A DNA stretch of 64,000 nt from Sipunculus nudus. Lineage: Eukaryota; Annelida; Sipuncula; Golfingiida; Sipunculidae. The DNA is taken from the NCBI GenBank assembly GCA_026874595.1, contig CM049310.1, forward strand, positions 42,287,558 to 42,351,557. Reading direction: 5' to 3'. Of the stretch, positions 24,914 to 37,846 are shown in pieces; the first letter of the stretch is position 1, and every line of letters begins with the position of its first letter. The notes below the pieces were generated by a model. The model made no database searches. It saw only the letters and a program-made list of their open reading frames with translations, and was not told where the DNA came from. A program made the position numbers and the translations under genes.

Positions 24914-27279
24914 AAATAAGAATTTAATTATCAACTTTGTTTACCTTGCTTAAATCACCTTTGTGTTTTGTATAGGACTTTCTCTGCATTTCCATTTATC
25001 TTCTGTAATACAGAAACATTGAGACCCATACTGACTGGATTCCTCATTAGTTCCTGGCCAAGGTCTCTCATTCTTGAGTTAATGGCTACTGCATGGTCCT
25101 ACAAAGCATGCAAAGACCAAGTTGGATATCATTCTAATGACAACTGTGTCTGCCTTGATATGTATACTACCCAGATGACTGAGAAAACAAGAAGAATGAA
25201 CAGACACAGAAGACCTGGAAGAAAAAGTATGGAGTCAGCTCCTCTAAGATGTGACTTAGTAGTGAGACAGTTGATGATATATTCCAGGCTTTACATACAG
25301 TAGTTTTACATGTGTCAGTTGATTACAACAATTCCTTTGTTGATTTTGCATACTTGAGTAGCTTAATATAAGCCTATAAAATGTAATACATCTGGCTTTT
25401 GAGTTGTGGCTGGATTCATTTCACCCAAGCCTTTCCGTAATTAATGAATTTCTGTAGAAACGCAGCGCACCTGAACTGGACCTAGTGCTGTAGTAAAGGT
25501 CATGGTTTCTCAACAGAAGTGCTCCCTGCTATTGCTCCTTGTGCCATATGCCAAAATTGCTTTTGCTATTTAATGGTGAATTAACAGAGATAAAATATGG
25601 TATTTAATATTCAGATTGAAAATGGGACCTGGGTTTCATTAGTTTAGGATCTTCATGCAGTTTTCATTGAGAATTACTAACTCCAGATACCAGTGGTAAA
25701 CCTGCTCAATACACTTTCACAGAGTGGTTTCCAGGAAAATATTATTTGAAAAATCTTTTTCTTATATCTTGGTTCATAATTTTAAATTGAATATTCACCT
25801 GAGAGAAGCCAATATCCATTCTGATGAATTTAAAACAAGCACTAACCCATATATGACACGGTCATACTCTATATGATATAAAGAGGATGAAGGTAGTACT
25901 ATATTCATCTGTATCATATGAATGAAGCCTTGTCTCAATATATTCACAAATCAGGTCATTATCCATGTAAAGTCCATGATACAGAATCTATCATATCTGT
26001 TTTCTAAAGTATGTAAGATTTTCATAACTTCAAAAGTACGCAACCTTTTGTTTTAATCCTTTTTTGACACTGCATTGTTAACAGTCAAAAGGGTTTGAGA
26101 ACTTGTCTCAGCTCAAAACAGAATCAGACGCCCTTTTGTTTGGAAGCATAGAGCCAGTAACTTAAGTATGTTTATTAATTAAAACTTTCAATTGGTATGG
26201 TACATTATTTTACTCCCTGCTTTGAATTGTGAGTATGTATTTAATGATTATCCTCAGGGTCAACATTTTTGAACATGCTGAGAAAAACCTGATGGCACAA
26301 CCTGAATAGACTTATGTTGAAAAAATGAAAACTACATGCTTTTGAAAAGCCTGTAAATGAAGTCCTAGATAAATGTAGAAATTACTTTTAAAAGTCCTTG
26401 AATTTTCCCAGTACATAACAGGTTTTTACCCATTGAATGTTGTGGGGGTCATAGGTCCTGGTATCATGTACAAAATCTGAAATAAGCATCTCCTAATATT
26501 ATGATATTCCTGTCATATTCAAACTGTTGAACTAGCTGCTGTTGGACTGATCAAAATGAGTTGTCACTGCAACTGTCTGTACCTTTAACTATCCTACTAA
26601 CCCTTAAGGACTGACAGTTTAGTCAGTTTTAGCTTAATAATAACAAATTTAATTTAAATTTGACATCTCTGTTGGCCTCCTGTGTTGTTTTGCTTCGAAT
26701 TAATTGGAGAAATCCTACAACAAGACTGAACTAGCAGCTACCTGGTAGTGGCTGCCTGGTTATCTGCTTACCAGTCAGTGAACCACCCACACATCCCATG
26801 AGTGCACTTAAATCCAAGCTACCAAAGTCATGCATGCAGATTACAGGAAAAACACAGTATTCCCCATCTGACCAAGACAAATTAGATGCTGCATGACCAG
26901 ATTGTATATTTATCTGCTGATCAATGTCTAGACAGACCAGGTGGCATTGTTTGTTCAAATCATGAATACAAGTCATACTTTTCCTGACTGAACCTGTATC
27001 ACTTTTGTTTTTTGAATAGGTCTATAGCTGTCAGGGTTTGAGCACTCAGTGGCAGCTATTGTCACATTTAGTGCTCTTGGGGTTACAGCCCATTAGTCTT
27101 TGTTGTGGTTTTATATCCATCTTTATGAATATGGTAAAAGCACCCAATAATAGAGGGCACAGCGAGTATACAAGAAATAGTTAGAAATAATGTTTTGAGA
27201 CATGTGAAAACACTACTTGAAACAAGATGATATTTTTTTTTAACACACATCCACACACACCCATGCTGCCTCATATTAT

Positions 27280-28010
27280 TTTGACAGATATCTGAGAATT
27301 TAAATAACTTTAAAAATCTTCTTATCCAAAACTGTTCAGTCAGATTGCCCAGTATTTCACAGAATAACCCTAGGAACAATCTCTCTCAAGTTTGTTTGAA
27401 GGGTTCTGGTTTGGTGAATTTTGGACAAGTTACAGGGAGCTGATTTAAGTCATTTCACAAAAAAAACATACTAAATGTACTTCAGAAACTGCTGAAGCAA
27501 TCATCATCACATTTTATGCAAATGTTGGTCTCTTGAGTCATATTTGAAATTGAGGTATTGGTCGTACAACCTGCATTGGCCTTTTTTGTACAGAGATAGT
27601 CGGTCATCATCAGTATATATTTACCATTATCAGTAACAGCATGAGCTATCATCCCCAAATTTTCAGCTGAAAATCAGTCACATATCAAATGTTATGGGAT
27701 TAAGCTTTTTGTGGCACCTCCTGCATTGACTTATATTTTATGGGAAAAAAGCTTAAAAACCTTTGAAAATCTTCTCAGAAATCCTTCAGGCAAATTGTTC
27801 AGTATTTCACAGAAATAATCTGAGAGATGAGCTCTCTCAAGATAGTTCAAATGGTTTTGGTTTGATGAATTTTGGTGATTTACAGGATTTTGAACTAGGT
27901 CATTTGGCCAAGTAAACATACTAACATAACAATCTCAGAAAGGACAGGAGCTAGCATCACCAAGTTTTGTGCAAATGTTGGTCACATGACTCATATTAGA
28001 ATTTGACGAT
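27280..28010 (+). repeat. Two diverged ~440-bp repeat units (family G)
   Basis: 27290-27560 and 27745-28000 share AATCTTCT..CAGTATTTCACAGAA, GG(T/A)TTTGGTTT(G)(G/A)TGAATTTTGG and a closing ATCACCAAGTTTTGTGCAAA-like block. A related fragment lies at 21735-21825. A run of about 20 T follows at 28006. No termini identified. Confidence 0.5.
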
Positions 28011-28315
28011 TTTTTTTTTTTTTTGAGAGAGAAATATTTTATTTAAAATTGAAGTAAAGTATCCATACAATATATTCAGTATGTCAATATTTTTGTTTTT
28101 ATTATGTCTGGAGACTTTTGTTAAGGATTTTTATCCACTAAACAACAGCCACCTGTGCATGACACATGGAGAAAGATATTGTACTTAAATATGGAGGTTA
28201 AATGATTATACATTTCTTAATATTTTAGACTATATTGATTTAAAAAAAAAATTTTTTTACTTAAAATTTGACTAATTTTTGTTACATATGTAGCATTTTA
28301 TCTGGAGTCATTTTT

Positions 28316-30200
28316 AGCTCAGCTGACTATAAGTCATCTGAGCTATAGTCGTGGTCCTTTGTCCGTCGTCCGGCCGGCCGGCCGTTAACAGGGCACGTTT
28401 TAAAACCGTTAGACCTACGAATCCAAAACTTTGCATACCATAAGATGTCCCCAAAATCTCCTACCATACCGAAAATTGGGTCATTAGGACTTCGTTCCTT
28501 TGAGATATTAAGGAAAAACCTCTGTTTTCCATTAAAAAGCCTTTGTTACACTTCAAGGCTGCCTAAAATCAAAACCACTGATCTGTTTTTAATCATATTT
28601 AGTATTAATTTTCTTCCATACATTTTCTATGAACATACCAAAAATTAGGTCAGTATTGGGTATTATTCTGAAGTTATGGGCCCAAATATAATGCAATTTT
28701 TAAAAAATCAAGAAATATATTTACTCACCTAACATGACAATTGCTGAAGCTGGAAACTTTTTTTTAGGAATATAACTTTATTTAATCAAGATTCAAATGT
28801 TTACCCAAAATTAGATCTGAATTTTTAAAATTTTTCAAGTTATTAGCATAAATAAAAAATCAATACCTTAAATTTTGTCCAACTTTGGCAATGGCACGTT
28901 TTTTCCCTGTAAGCACTGTTGATTTAATTTTCACAACATATATACATAAGGATTTAATCTTTTAAAATCTGAAATTTCAAAGAAATTGATTGAAAGAGTA
29001 ACTTTTATTCAAGTTTCCATACACCATGTCAAGTGTTGTTTACATCTAGCCCACCTGGTAGTACAGCCTTCACTTGCATTATGTAACTGACCCCAGGCAG
29101 CTTGCCTTGGCTCAGCTTGGCCACTACTAGCAAGCTTCCCCTCTGCCCTGCACTCCCCCCCCCCCCCCCCCCCAGATGGTGCATCAACTAGATGAATGTT
29201 ATAATTTTCTGTATTTTATTTTATTCTTGGCTATGCTACATTTTAGATTTTGTATTGTACCACCAGGGTTACAATGATTAAAGAGCACATTGAATTGTGT
29301 CCACAAAGTGGTGTATTGGTATGAAAGTGTGGATGTTCATCAAATAAGTAATTCCTTACTTTAGAAAAGTAAAAACTTCTCCAGGTGTGAAATTGACTAT
29401 TAATTCCAGTAATAAATTATAGCTGAGATAGTAATTAGCACAATGATGTTGTTTGTCCTTATTCAACCAACAGTGTGTATACTTTATTTGAAAAGATATT
29501 TTTATTTTATCAAATTTACTGAATCTTTTATTTCAATTCAGTGAATAAAATTAAGCATGTACTGAAAACTCCAATGTGCAAAAATTTTTAATTGTGATTC
29601 AAGGAATAATCTTGTAGATGCCATGTTGTTGCATTATTTTCTTTTAAATTCAGTTTAAACATTTGTGATTTAAAAATAATAAAATATATGTGTATGCATA
29701 ATATGACCCAATATGAGCTACACTCTGGATATATAATGATTGCAACTTAGAATTCTAATATTTTAACTTATATTTTCAGTTTTTTTATTACAAATTTATA
29801 AAACTTGTAAAAAAAATGAATCAGATAAAAACTATTAATGAAAAAAGTGGATATGCTATAAAAAATAGGCTTATATATAAACTTAAATGCATTATTCTCT
29901 TGAAAGTGAAATAAAGGTATTAGTCCATTTAGTCCACTTGCCTGTCCATCTGTAAATTTTTTATATGCATCACAGTAAATCAAGACTGTTACTGCTTTTC
30001 TTCATGACAGTCTTGTCAGAGTATTAGTTTGCAATCATATATTTAGAACTTTACTATAACCAAGTAGGAGGGATCCCTTTCCTCTTAGCTTCTCATATGC
30101 TTATATAAATGGAAAACATTACAATAGAATATTTTGCATATTTTGCATTTGCAAATATTTTTCAAACTTCAGCTGGGTGCCGTGACCCATGGGTCCCTTG
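28316..30200 (+). mobile_element. Family A subfamily element, copy 2 of a long twin pair
   Basis: Same ends and interior as 16229-18081, in the same orientation, ~12 kb away. Differences include a run of about 20 C near 29155-29173 where copy 1 has only seven, and small indels. Ends CCGTGACCCATGGGTCCCTT then G-TT. Flanks differ from copy 1, so this is a transposed copy rather than a local duplication. Confidence 0.8.
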
Positions 30201-30489
30201 TTCTTCATGTGATTTTATATAATGTTGTTTTATGTAGCAAATTAAACCTTGAAGGCTATGAATGAAGATTTTGTAAACAATGATTTGGTCGGTTTCATTT
30301 ATGACTTTTGGTGTTATGTTTTTATGACAGTTGTCTGCTATCTTAGTTCGTGTTTATTTGTAACAAGGGCATCCACCTGTTTTCTGTGGGTAATATCCTC
30401 GTAATTATAGCTTCTTTGGCTTTGAAATTATTTTATAATGAAACTGTCAAGCTGAATGGTTTAATTTTTCATAAGAATTATCCAAGGCT

Positions 30490-31161
30490 TACGCTCCTGA
30501 GGCAGCGTAAATCTTGTGCTTCTAAAGAAGCTACTGATTTTCCCGCTGCCAGGTTTGACCATTTATGATACACTTAGACACCAGGTGGTTTGTCTGTCTG
30601 CTAAAAAAACGTATGCGTATCATGTGACTAGCATCCCACCAAATGCCAGTTAACAAACACTGGACAAGCATCATGGCTCCACCTACTTACAGTTTTATGG
30701 TTACTCGTAGTATAGAACAGTCCAATTTTAATTTTTCTTTCTGCGTTCTCACACCATCGACCAATTCTGTTATGACATTATGACTATATCAGCATAGCCA
30801 TGTATCTGTTGTCGGCAAAACTGAAACCAGCCAGCGAGGTGCACATGTGCACAGAGCCTATGTTATTACATTTCAAAATGAATTACAGCTCACTGGCTGG
30901 GCATCCTTTGTGCACAAACCAAGTGTCAGGCCATTCTCTCTGAGCCTCTTCAAACGATTGATCAAAATTGACTCTGTATTCCTCGCTTTGCTGGTAAACC
31001 GTTTTGCTGAGGTTGTGTCTTTCAGCACAGGGTGGGTCTCATCTGATTGGACCAAAATACAGTGCTCCCCTCTGGTGTAGCGATTCAGGATATGAGGTCA
31101 AAACAAACAATGCTTACAATATAGGTAGTAGGCCTATAGGTAAAGCGCTGTGTAAAGAGCG
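30490..31161 (+). repeat. ~660-bp interspersed repeat, copy 2 (family F)
   Basis: Homologous to 15015-15673 over its whole length with scattered substitutions and an insertion near 31105-31135. Each copy lies close to a family A twin (16229 and 28316), but on opposite sides of it, so they are not one duplicated block. Confidence 0.65.
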
Positions 31162-31837
31162 TATCCAAGGGAAGGTTTCTCCAAACTGTTGTTTCAACTT
31201 CTGTAACATTACAAAATGAACTGACTGAAAATAATACTGAATGAAAATAATAATATTAACAGTAATAATAATAACAATAGTTTTTTATTATTATTTTTAT
31301 TATTATGTTATTAATATGAAGTGGATTTTTTTATTTTGATTCCATAGTAACATTTTGTGATTGAGAATGATGGAATAGAAACATAGTTGGTTCTCTGTCC
31401 TGAAACATCAGTATCTGATGTGAAAAAAAAATAATGTTATTGTGCAGTCTGGTGGAAGATAGTCATGCAACCAATAACTCAGCTGGTTATACATCATATT
31501 CTAAAGGTAGACCCCGATTAGTTTAATATGTTCCATTGTTTTGAGCAAGGGATTACTCTTGATTAAAACGGATGTATCATAGCAACCAAAGACATCATTA
31601 AACCTAATGACCTATAGCCTCATCCTTTGTCAGTTCCTAATGAACAGGATGACAGTAGGTTATATAGGTGGCAGGAAGATCCCACATGATATGAGAAGAA
31701 TGAAGCTGTCCACTGTTACTGTTTTCATGCCTTCTAATTCATCCATTTCACAGACATGGGTTCTTTTATGTCACATTATTTTCCCCATTAAAATTGTCAT
31801 GTGTAATGAGATGTTCTGCTCTTTGTTTTCAAAGACA

Positions 31838-32230
31838 GGGCTTTCATAAATGCCGCAGTAAGCATCTTTGATGCTCAAAATATCTTTCATATGCATGGTT
31901 CTGAGCGTCCAAGCTTCAAATTAAGTGAGTAAATTTCTTGCTGCAGTATTGTGAGGATCAAATCTAGATTTTGTGGCACACACAAACCATTGCTGACTAT
32001 ACCTTAAACAAACCAAGTCAGCTGCATAAACATGCACTGTGCTCAGGACTGGTCCTTACATTTCATTATAATCATATAATAACATCATATCATTATAATG
32101 ACATAGTACTGATCTACAAGAAAAAACAAATACATTTTAAATAACCCTTCAAAATTCTGCACAGATCCTACCCACTTGTGAAGCTCCAGAATTCCATGAG
32201 ACTCTACCAGATTTTGATCTGAGTGTCCTC
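31838..32230 (+). repeat. Interspersed repeat, copy 2 (family H)
   Basis: GGGCTTTCATAAATGCCGC, GTAAGCATCTTTGATGCTCA, GGTTCTGAGCGTCCAAGC and CCTTACATTTCATTATAATC parallel the first copy. No ends or coding region recognised. Confidence 0.5.
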
Positions 32231-32799
32231 GACTCTTTAATATTTATTCCTATTTAAACTCCTGTAAGAACTGAAATTTATCAGTAGATCATCAGAATCA
32301 TGAACTTCAACTTTTAACACAGTTTAAAGTGAAACGGATTGGTACAGCTGTCATCACAACTGTGTTTAAATTTAAAGTTTACTGACCAAATAATGATATA
32401 CGTTTTTACGTCAATCGACAAAGGGGCATGTTTTATTAACAGACATTTTATAACAGAGGTGGCGGAAGCACAAATGAGATATCCTTGGTTATTCTGGTTT
32501 TGTCCACTTGCCTGTTCTCATGGTCTGACAAACTACTTTTATACAGTAATCTTATTTCCCTCATTATAATTCATATTGGAAAATATGTATCTGTGAAATA
32601 TTACATGGTCACTTGACAGTAATTCCTTGTCACTTGACAGTAATTGTATTCTGTGAAAATACTTGTTCCATTCAGCCACCAGCATTGACACAGTCTGACT
32701 GAAGTTATTGCTGATGTACCCCAAAAAAAAGATCTTAATTATTCAATCACCACATAATTTGCATTTTAGTAATTTCAAATAGCATTCTCTAAAGATTCA

Positions 32800-32880
32800 A
32801 ACTCACAATCTCCTAGCTTTAACTGAGCCTGTGACCATGAAAGCTGGTGTGCTTCCCACTCACTGGCTCAAACAACCTGA
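32800..32880 (-). repeat. tRNA-like SINE head (class II-like)
   Basis: Minus-strand GAGCCAGTGAGTGGGAAGC, ACACCAGCTTTCATGGTCAC and GAGTTTGAATC resemble a serine/leucine-type tRNA head with an extended variable region. Both boxes are degenerate. Confidence 0.4.
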
Positions 32881-33205
32881 AATCCAGAAGGCTTCTTAAA
32901 TAAGACCCACTGTCATACAGTAACATAATACCTGCCAAAGGCCATGGTTCAAGCCTTAGTTGTACAAAGACACATGATGAAACATGAAAGAACTATTAAT
33001 GATCATGATACCAGACTCTAGATATAGAAATCAAGATTTTAAGACTATGTGGGCAGATCAGTTGCATTAATTCTGTACACTGTTATATGATACCTGGACC
33101 AAGGTGTGCATGATGCAGGAAAACCAGTGTTTTCATCATGTGTCATCATGAAATGAATTATTCCAGTTTTAATTATAAGTAATTGGGTGGGTGGTTCTGA
33201 CAGGT

Positions 33206-33575
33206 TTTTGTCCCCTGCTTCCGTGGAATGGGGGACATTGATTTGGGTTTGTCTCTTCATCTGTCTGTCTGTCTGTATGTCTGTCAGGTTTTGGCATGCA
33301 ATAACTTTCCTAATTTTATCCAATTTCATTCAAATTTGGCTCAGTGACTGCTCTCATGCATACCTTGGTTAGGATTGGTTTTGGAGTTTCTGTCAGAAAA
33401 TTTATATTATCACCAGCTCCAAAACAAAAATTCACAACAAAACTTATGAAAGGTTGAGATTTATTCAGGGGAAAATGAAAACTAAAACACAACCACTATG
33501 ACATGTGGAGACATCTTCAGGGAAAATAAAAACTAAAACATTTTCAGAAGGCAAGCAGGGGACAACAAGAGGCGG
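33206..33575 (+). mobile_element. Short family E element (~370 bp)
   Basis: After TTTTT the sequence GTCCCCTGCTTCCGTGG folds with GGGGGAC, followed by a CTGTCTGTCTGTATGTC tract. The 3' side carries AAGCAGGGGACAACAAG, so GTCCCCTGCTT (11 bp) is inverted between the ends. No internal tandem array and no coding. The exact 3' end is uncertain. Confidence 0.55.
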
Positions 33576-35651
33576 AAGCAGGATAAATAAATTGCACAAA
33601 TTTCTTGTTTGATTTGGTGTTCACAATATAATTTGCAGGTGTTTAGATGAATGGGTGAGCAAAACCAAACAGGGAATTTTAGTCGAAATTTCTCAAATTG
33701 TACTATTTACCCGCATAATATTTATATGTAGAATGTTAACATTTAAAAAATTTGTAAAGGATATTTGTCTGTATTATGTGAACATTATCAAAACTGGGCC
33801 ATGGGTTAAAATATTTGTTAAATACAGGGTTTTAATTGTAATGGTCCTTCTCCCACAAGCTTTCAGATAAACCCCTCTTATGTTGATGCATAAATCAACC
33901 GCAGTGTAAAATGTGTATCCATGTAAAATCAGTATTATGTTTAACTGGGCTTCTAATGAATGGTTTAAATCAACATAGGAACAGTCATATAAGAATCTAG
34001 TTTCCTTGAATTGATTGTGAATTGATTAATTTGAAGTTCAAATGTTGTGTAAATATCATATTTAATTGTTTTAGCTCTGTTAGTTCTGTCTAAAGAGAAT
34101 TTTGTTAAACTTCATTCTTGAGAGTATTTTGGTTTACAGTCATTAAAGAAAAACTAAATTTTTTTTAACAATCAAATATGTAGCAACAATGTATTTCAGA
34201 TAAGTCACTGGTATCAATAAAATTGACATGCACTATATATGGTTATAATAACGGACAGTTAATACAACTGTGCATTGACCAACAAATTATATGGCTGAAT
34301 ATAATATGCAGTGTGGGTCTTCAAATATACCATTTAGCAAGAACGAAAGGTATCACTTTTGCATGACACTGCTATTTTAAAGAGTGATCATGTGCAGATC
34401 TTAGTGCCATCACTTGCAATATTATTCTTTCCATTTATATTTTAACTTCTCCTGCTTATTGATATAGTTTATAAATATATACAGCATTGATATACATCAG
34501 ACTGTTGCAGTATATACGTCCACTGTGAGAATTAATACTGGTCATTAATACTGAATTTCACTCAGTCATTATTGTTTATTAGGTGCCCAAGTATATTTTA
34601 CCATAAATACTACTAGTTGTTTTTCATTTCTCCATGTAAAGTGTATATCCCCTTTTTCACACTCTGACAAATATAAAATAGATCCATATTTCTTTGGTGA
34701 GTGTTTCCTTGGAAAATTAAAAAAAATATTGCCTAGGTGGCCTATCTCTGCATGAATATCTCTTATCCTCGTACTTTTCTGTAACTCTTTATGAATAAAA
34801 TGATCAGGTTCCATGTGATAAATTACATCTTTTATTGGGATTTATCTATAATTGCTGATTAATATTAGTACTTTATATCCATATTTAACTGTACTTTGAA
34901 GTGCATGTTGCATGCCATATATAATGTTGCATGTCACAGTTTTTTCTCAGTGGGATAAAGTTTCTTTTTCTCTTGAAGTTATAAATAAGAATATAATTTT
35001 GTATTCACTAAAACAGAGTGTATAAAGAGTAAATATAGTATGACAGAATAATACTTGCAAGGGATTATTGCAGATTAATAGAAATAAGTAACATCTCTGA
35101 AAATGTAATTAAAGTGAGTGGTCAGTTTACTTTTGAACTTATTAAAGTGGTGTTGTAAAATCATAAATCATGCATTCATTGTCTCTTCAGGTTATAATGA
35201 CAATTCATATGCTTTCAGTATTATTCACCACTGTCATGCATGACCAAACCTTTATTTTATCTATTCCAAGGCATAAACTTTTAACAAAATTTCAGAGTTT
35301 AAATTTAACTTAAATTGGTATTGTCATATTTTTGTTATTAATGAAATTTAAAAATTAATATTTTTCTCAGAATAGTTCAAATTAATTATGCATGCTTTAA
35401 AACCATTTTGGATTGTTTTTATTTGGATAAAGTAAAAACATTTGTAATTCAGGACAACATGTGGGGCCACCAAATATGGCTATCTTATCAGCATGTTGAT
35501 GTTAGAAAAAAAAAAATATTTAATTTTAAACTAAAACCTGTATAACTAATATTTGAATTATAGTAAATAGGTGCTATATGAATCTTATTGCAGTTTTCAT
35601 TCTATATAATTAATTATATTGATGACAGTTTCTTGCATGTCTGTTGATAAG

Positions 35652-35835
35652 GTTGAATGTTAAATGGTTGGAACATTAATTGTATCTCTGGTTAAATGGT
35701 TGGAACATTTTATCTCTGGTTATAAGTGGTTTAAACATTGTATCTCTGGTTAAATGGTTAGAATATTGTATCTCTGGTTAAATGGTTGGGACATTGTATC
35801 TCTGGTTTAATGGTTGGAACATTGTATCTCTTCAG
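35652..35835 (+). repeat. Minisatellite, six ~28-bp units ending at a TBC splice acceptor
   Basis: Units GTTAAATGGTTGGAACATTG + TATCTCTG repeat with small changes. The last unit changes TCTCTGG to TCTCTTCAG and is the acceptor of the exon at 35836, so branch-point-like and pyrimidine sequence is copied six times but the AG only once. Confidence 0.85.
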
Positions 35836-35988
35836 AAAGAATTGAAGTGGTTGGTGCGTGGAGGGATCCCTCCACAGTTCCGGTCAACAGTGTGGTGCCA
35901 CCTGGTGAACCAGAAGATAAGCGACATCAAAGATGAACGAGGTGTAACATACTACAGTTACCTGTGTAACGTAGCCCATGACTCTGAG
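35836..35988 (+). CDS. TBC1D2/TBC1D2B-like Rab-GAP, exon d (start of TBC domain)
   Basis: 153-nt phase 0/0 exon after ATCTCTTCAG and before GTCAGC. It begins KELKWLVRGGIPPQFRSTVW, the standard opening of a TBC domain (L-x-x-L-(V/L)-R-x-GIP-x-x-x-R-x-x-VW). The intron to the left is about 21 kb and is filled with repeats. The acceptor is the last unit of a six-copy 28-bp minisatellite (35652-35835). Confidence 0.92.
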
Positions 35989-37526
35989 GTCAGCAGGATA
36001 TTTTATTGATTTAAATTGCAAAGTATTTAATAAAAAATCAAAGCATAACTTACTACAGATACCTTTTTAATGTACCTCACAGCTTCCAGGTTATCATTAC
36101 AGTTAACAAGTTACAGTTTACAAGTAACAGTTACACCTCCAAGTGATGCATGCATGACTTATCATGGTACTACAGTTTCTTCTGAAGTGTAACTCACAAG
36201 TCAGAAATAAGGGTCTTGGTATATTGTGCATATTGATTGATACATTAGAATGGAGCATTACACATTTTCCATGCTTTGCACCATTATATATTGTGCAGTC
36301 ATTTAACAAAACAGCTCTTGATGCTAAGTTTTTAAGCTTATTGTACACAACATGACACACATTTTGTAATTACTTAATAATGTACAGATGTGCATAGTAT
36401 TTTATGAACACTTACATAATGTAACATTGTAAACAAAGTCTCTCTGAAGAACCAGTGGTTGTCCATTGCGCTTACACAGGATTGGATGGCCCAGGGTGAC
36501 ACAAGGGATATTATCTCATAGAGGGGGTAAAAATTGTCCCATCTCGCATGGGTGCTTTCAAAATTTTATGTAGATCGTTAAAACTCCATGCAAAAGTGGA
36601 AAGGAAAACATTGTTTGGGCTGAAAAGGTAGAGATAGACAAATATTCCTTACTCCCTTGGTATTACATAGTAATAATGTATACAGGTTGATAACATGCAG
36701 CTTTAGGATACATATTGACTTATGTTGAGAGTACAGGTTACCAGTTTCAAGTTGAGCACACTGTATTACATAACAGTAACATGTCATATCTGATAAATCC
36801 AGCAGCAGTCCATGTGAAATCAGATTCAACATTCATATTGCCAAGGAATGCCAATCTGTTGTGACATTTCTCAGCAGATTCCAGTAAGAATAGGACTGTG
36901 TTTTTCTATCCCTACTGTTACACACAGAATATTAATGAGGGTATCAATATAAGGTTAGGAGATACTTGTACATGGACTAAGCAGAAGGTCAGGGTAAAAG
37001 ATAAGCCAGGGCTTCATGTTAAAGCATGCTTGGTTTCCCAGGGCTTATAACATAAGCTAAGGTGAGAGACTATTGTTAAGAAGACTGTGATGAAGCTATA
37101 GAATAGTATATTGTGAAAGTGTGTAATATTTTTACTTCGGCTGGGGTCCTGATTATGTTAAATTAGACAAAAGTTGTTACAATAATTAATGTACATACAT
37201 ATTATCTTCATTTATTCAACTAAAGACAAATGAATCACTTCTGTACTCTTATAATTTAACCCTCAGCTACTGAATCTGTGTGTAATTTCAACCCATACAT
37301 TTAATTGATTCATCTTAATTTAGTAGGTTTGTCCCATGAGTGATTCAAATGATATTTTTATTTATCTTTTCATAACTGAATAAATAATAAAGTCAATTTC
37401 AGAACTGCTTTTTTAATGCAAGATGCAGTTAATTTTGGCTTTAGTGGCTCTTTTGGGCAAGTGCTGGTTTTATTTTACATCAACCCCTGCTGGCATGGTA
37501 TCTTAATGATTGTCATTCTATTTCAG
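35989..37526 (+). other. Intron of the TBC gene, nothing further recognised
   Basis: GTCAGC to TATTTCAG. AT-rich; no repeat end or exon recognised. Confidence 0.7.
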
Positions 37527-37616
37527 GATGCAGGTCGTTACAGGAAGCAGATTTCTTTAGACCTCCTCCGAACCATGCCAACAAATGTCAATTTCTCCAC
37601 AGCAGACTCCCATGGC
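37527..37616 (+). CDS. TBC1D2/TBC1D2B-like Rab-GAP, exon e (arginine finger)
   Basis: 90-nt phase 0/0 exon after TATTTCAG and before GTGAGT. It reads DAGRYRKQISLDLLRTMPTN and continues NFSTADSHG. I-S-L-D-L-L-R is the IxxDxxR motif of TBC domains; its arginine is the catalytic finger that acts with the glutamine of YxQ in the next exon. RTMPTN matches the family R-T-x-P-x-N pattern. The motif is intact, so GAP activity is plausible. Confidence 0.92.
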
Positions 37617-37813
37617 GTGAGTTGTTGGTTAAATTTAATACTCCATCCATGTAGTGCACTGTAACAGTGGTCCTTAAAAAGGGGGAATTTTGTTTCACCT
37701 TTCCCTGGCCATGAAAGCATCAGACTGTCAAGATTTTTTGGGAAATTCTTTAATAAAAAAGTCCTGATTATACTTTATTGTTTTATATTTTTGCCATTTA
37801 TGTATATTTGAGC

Positions 37814-37846
37814 AAGAGAGAGAGAGAGAGTTAAGAGAGAGAAATT
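37814..37846. repeat. (AG)n microsatellite in a short duplicated context
   Basis: AG repeats with one break. The flanking TTTATTGTTTT..TTTATGT(A/G)TATTTGAG sequence occurs on both sides, so a ~65-bp block is duplicated. Confidence 0.8.

Larger units (their letters stand above)
14823..35835 (+). other. ~21-kb intron of the TBC gene
   Basis: Bounded by a GTATTT donor and a TTCAG acceptor in matching phase 0. Holds F, A, A-like, G, H and E repeats and tRNA-like heads listed separately. In 18082-19356, 21826-22454, 23086-24274, 24914-27279, 31162-31837, 32231-32799 and 33576-35651 I see only AT-rich sequence with no supported gene. Confidence 0.75.

Noticed and set aside
24968-25303. 111-residue plus-strand frame rich in Arg and Lys
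   Set aside because: No recognised domain, no matching splice phase with the TBC exons and low-complexity composition; chance frame in an intron.
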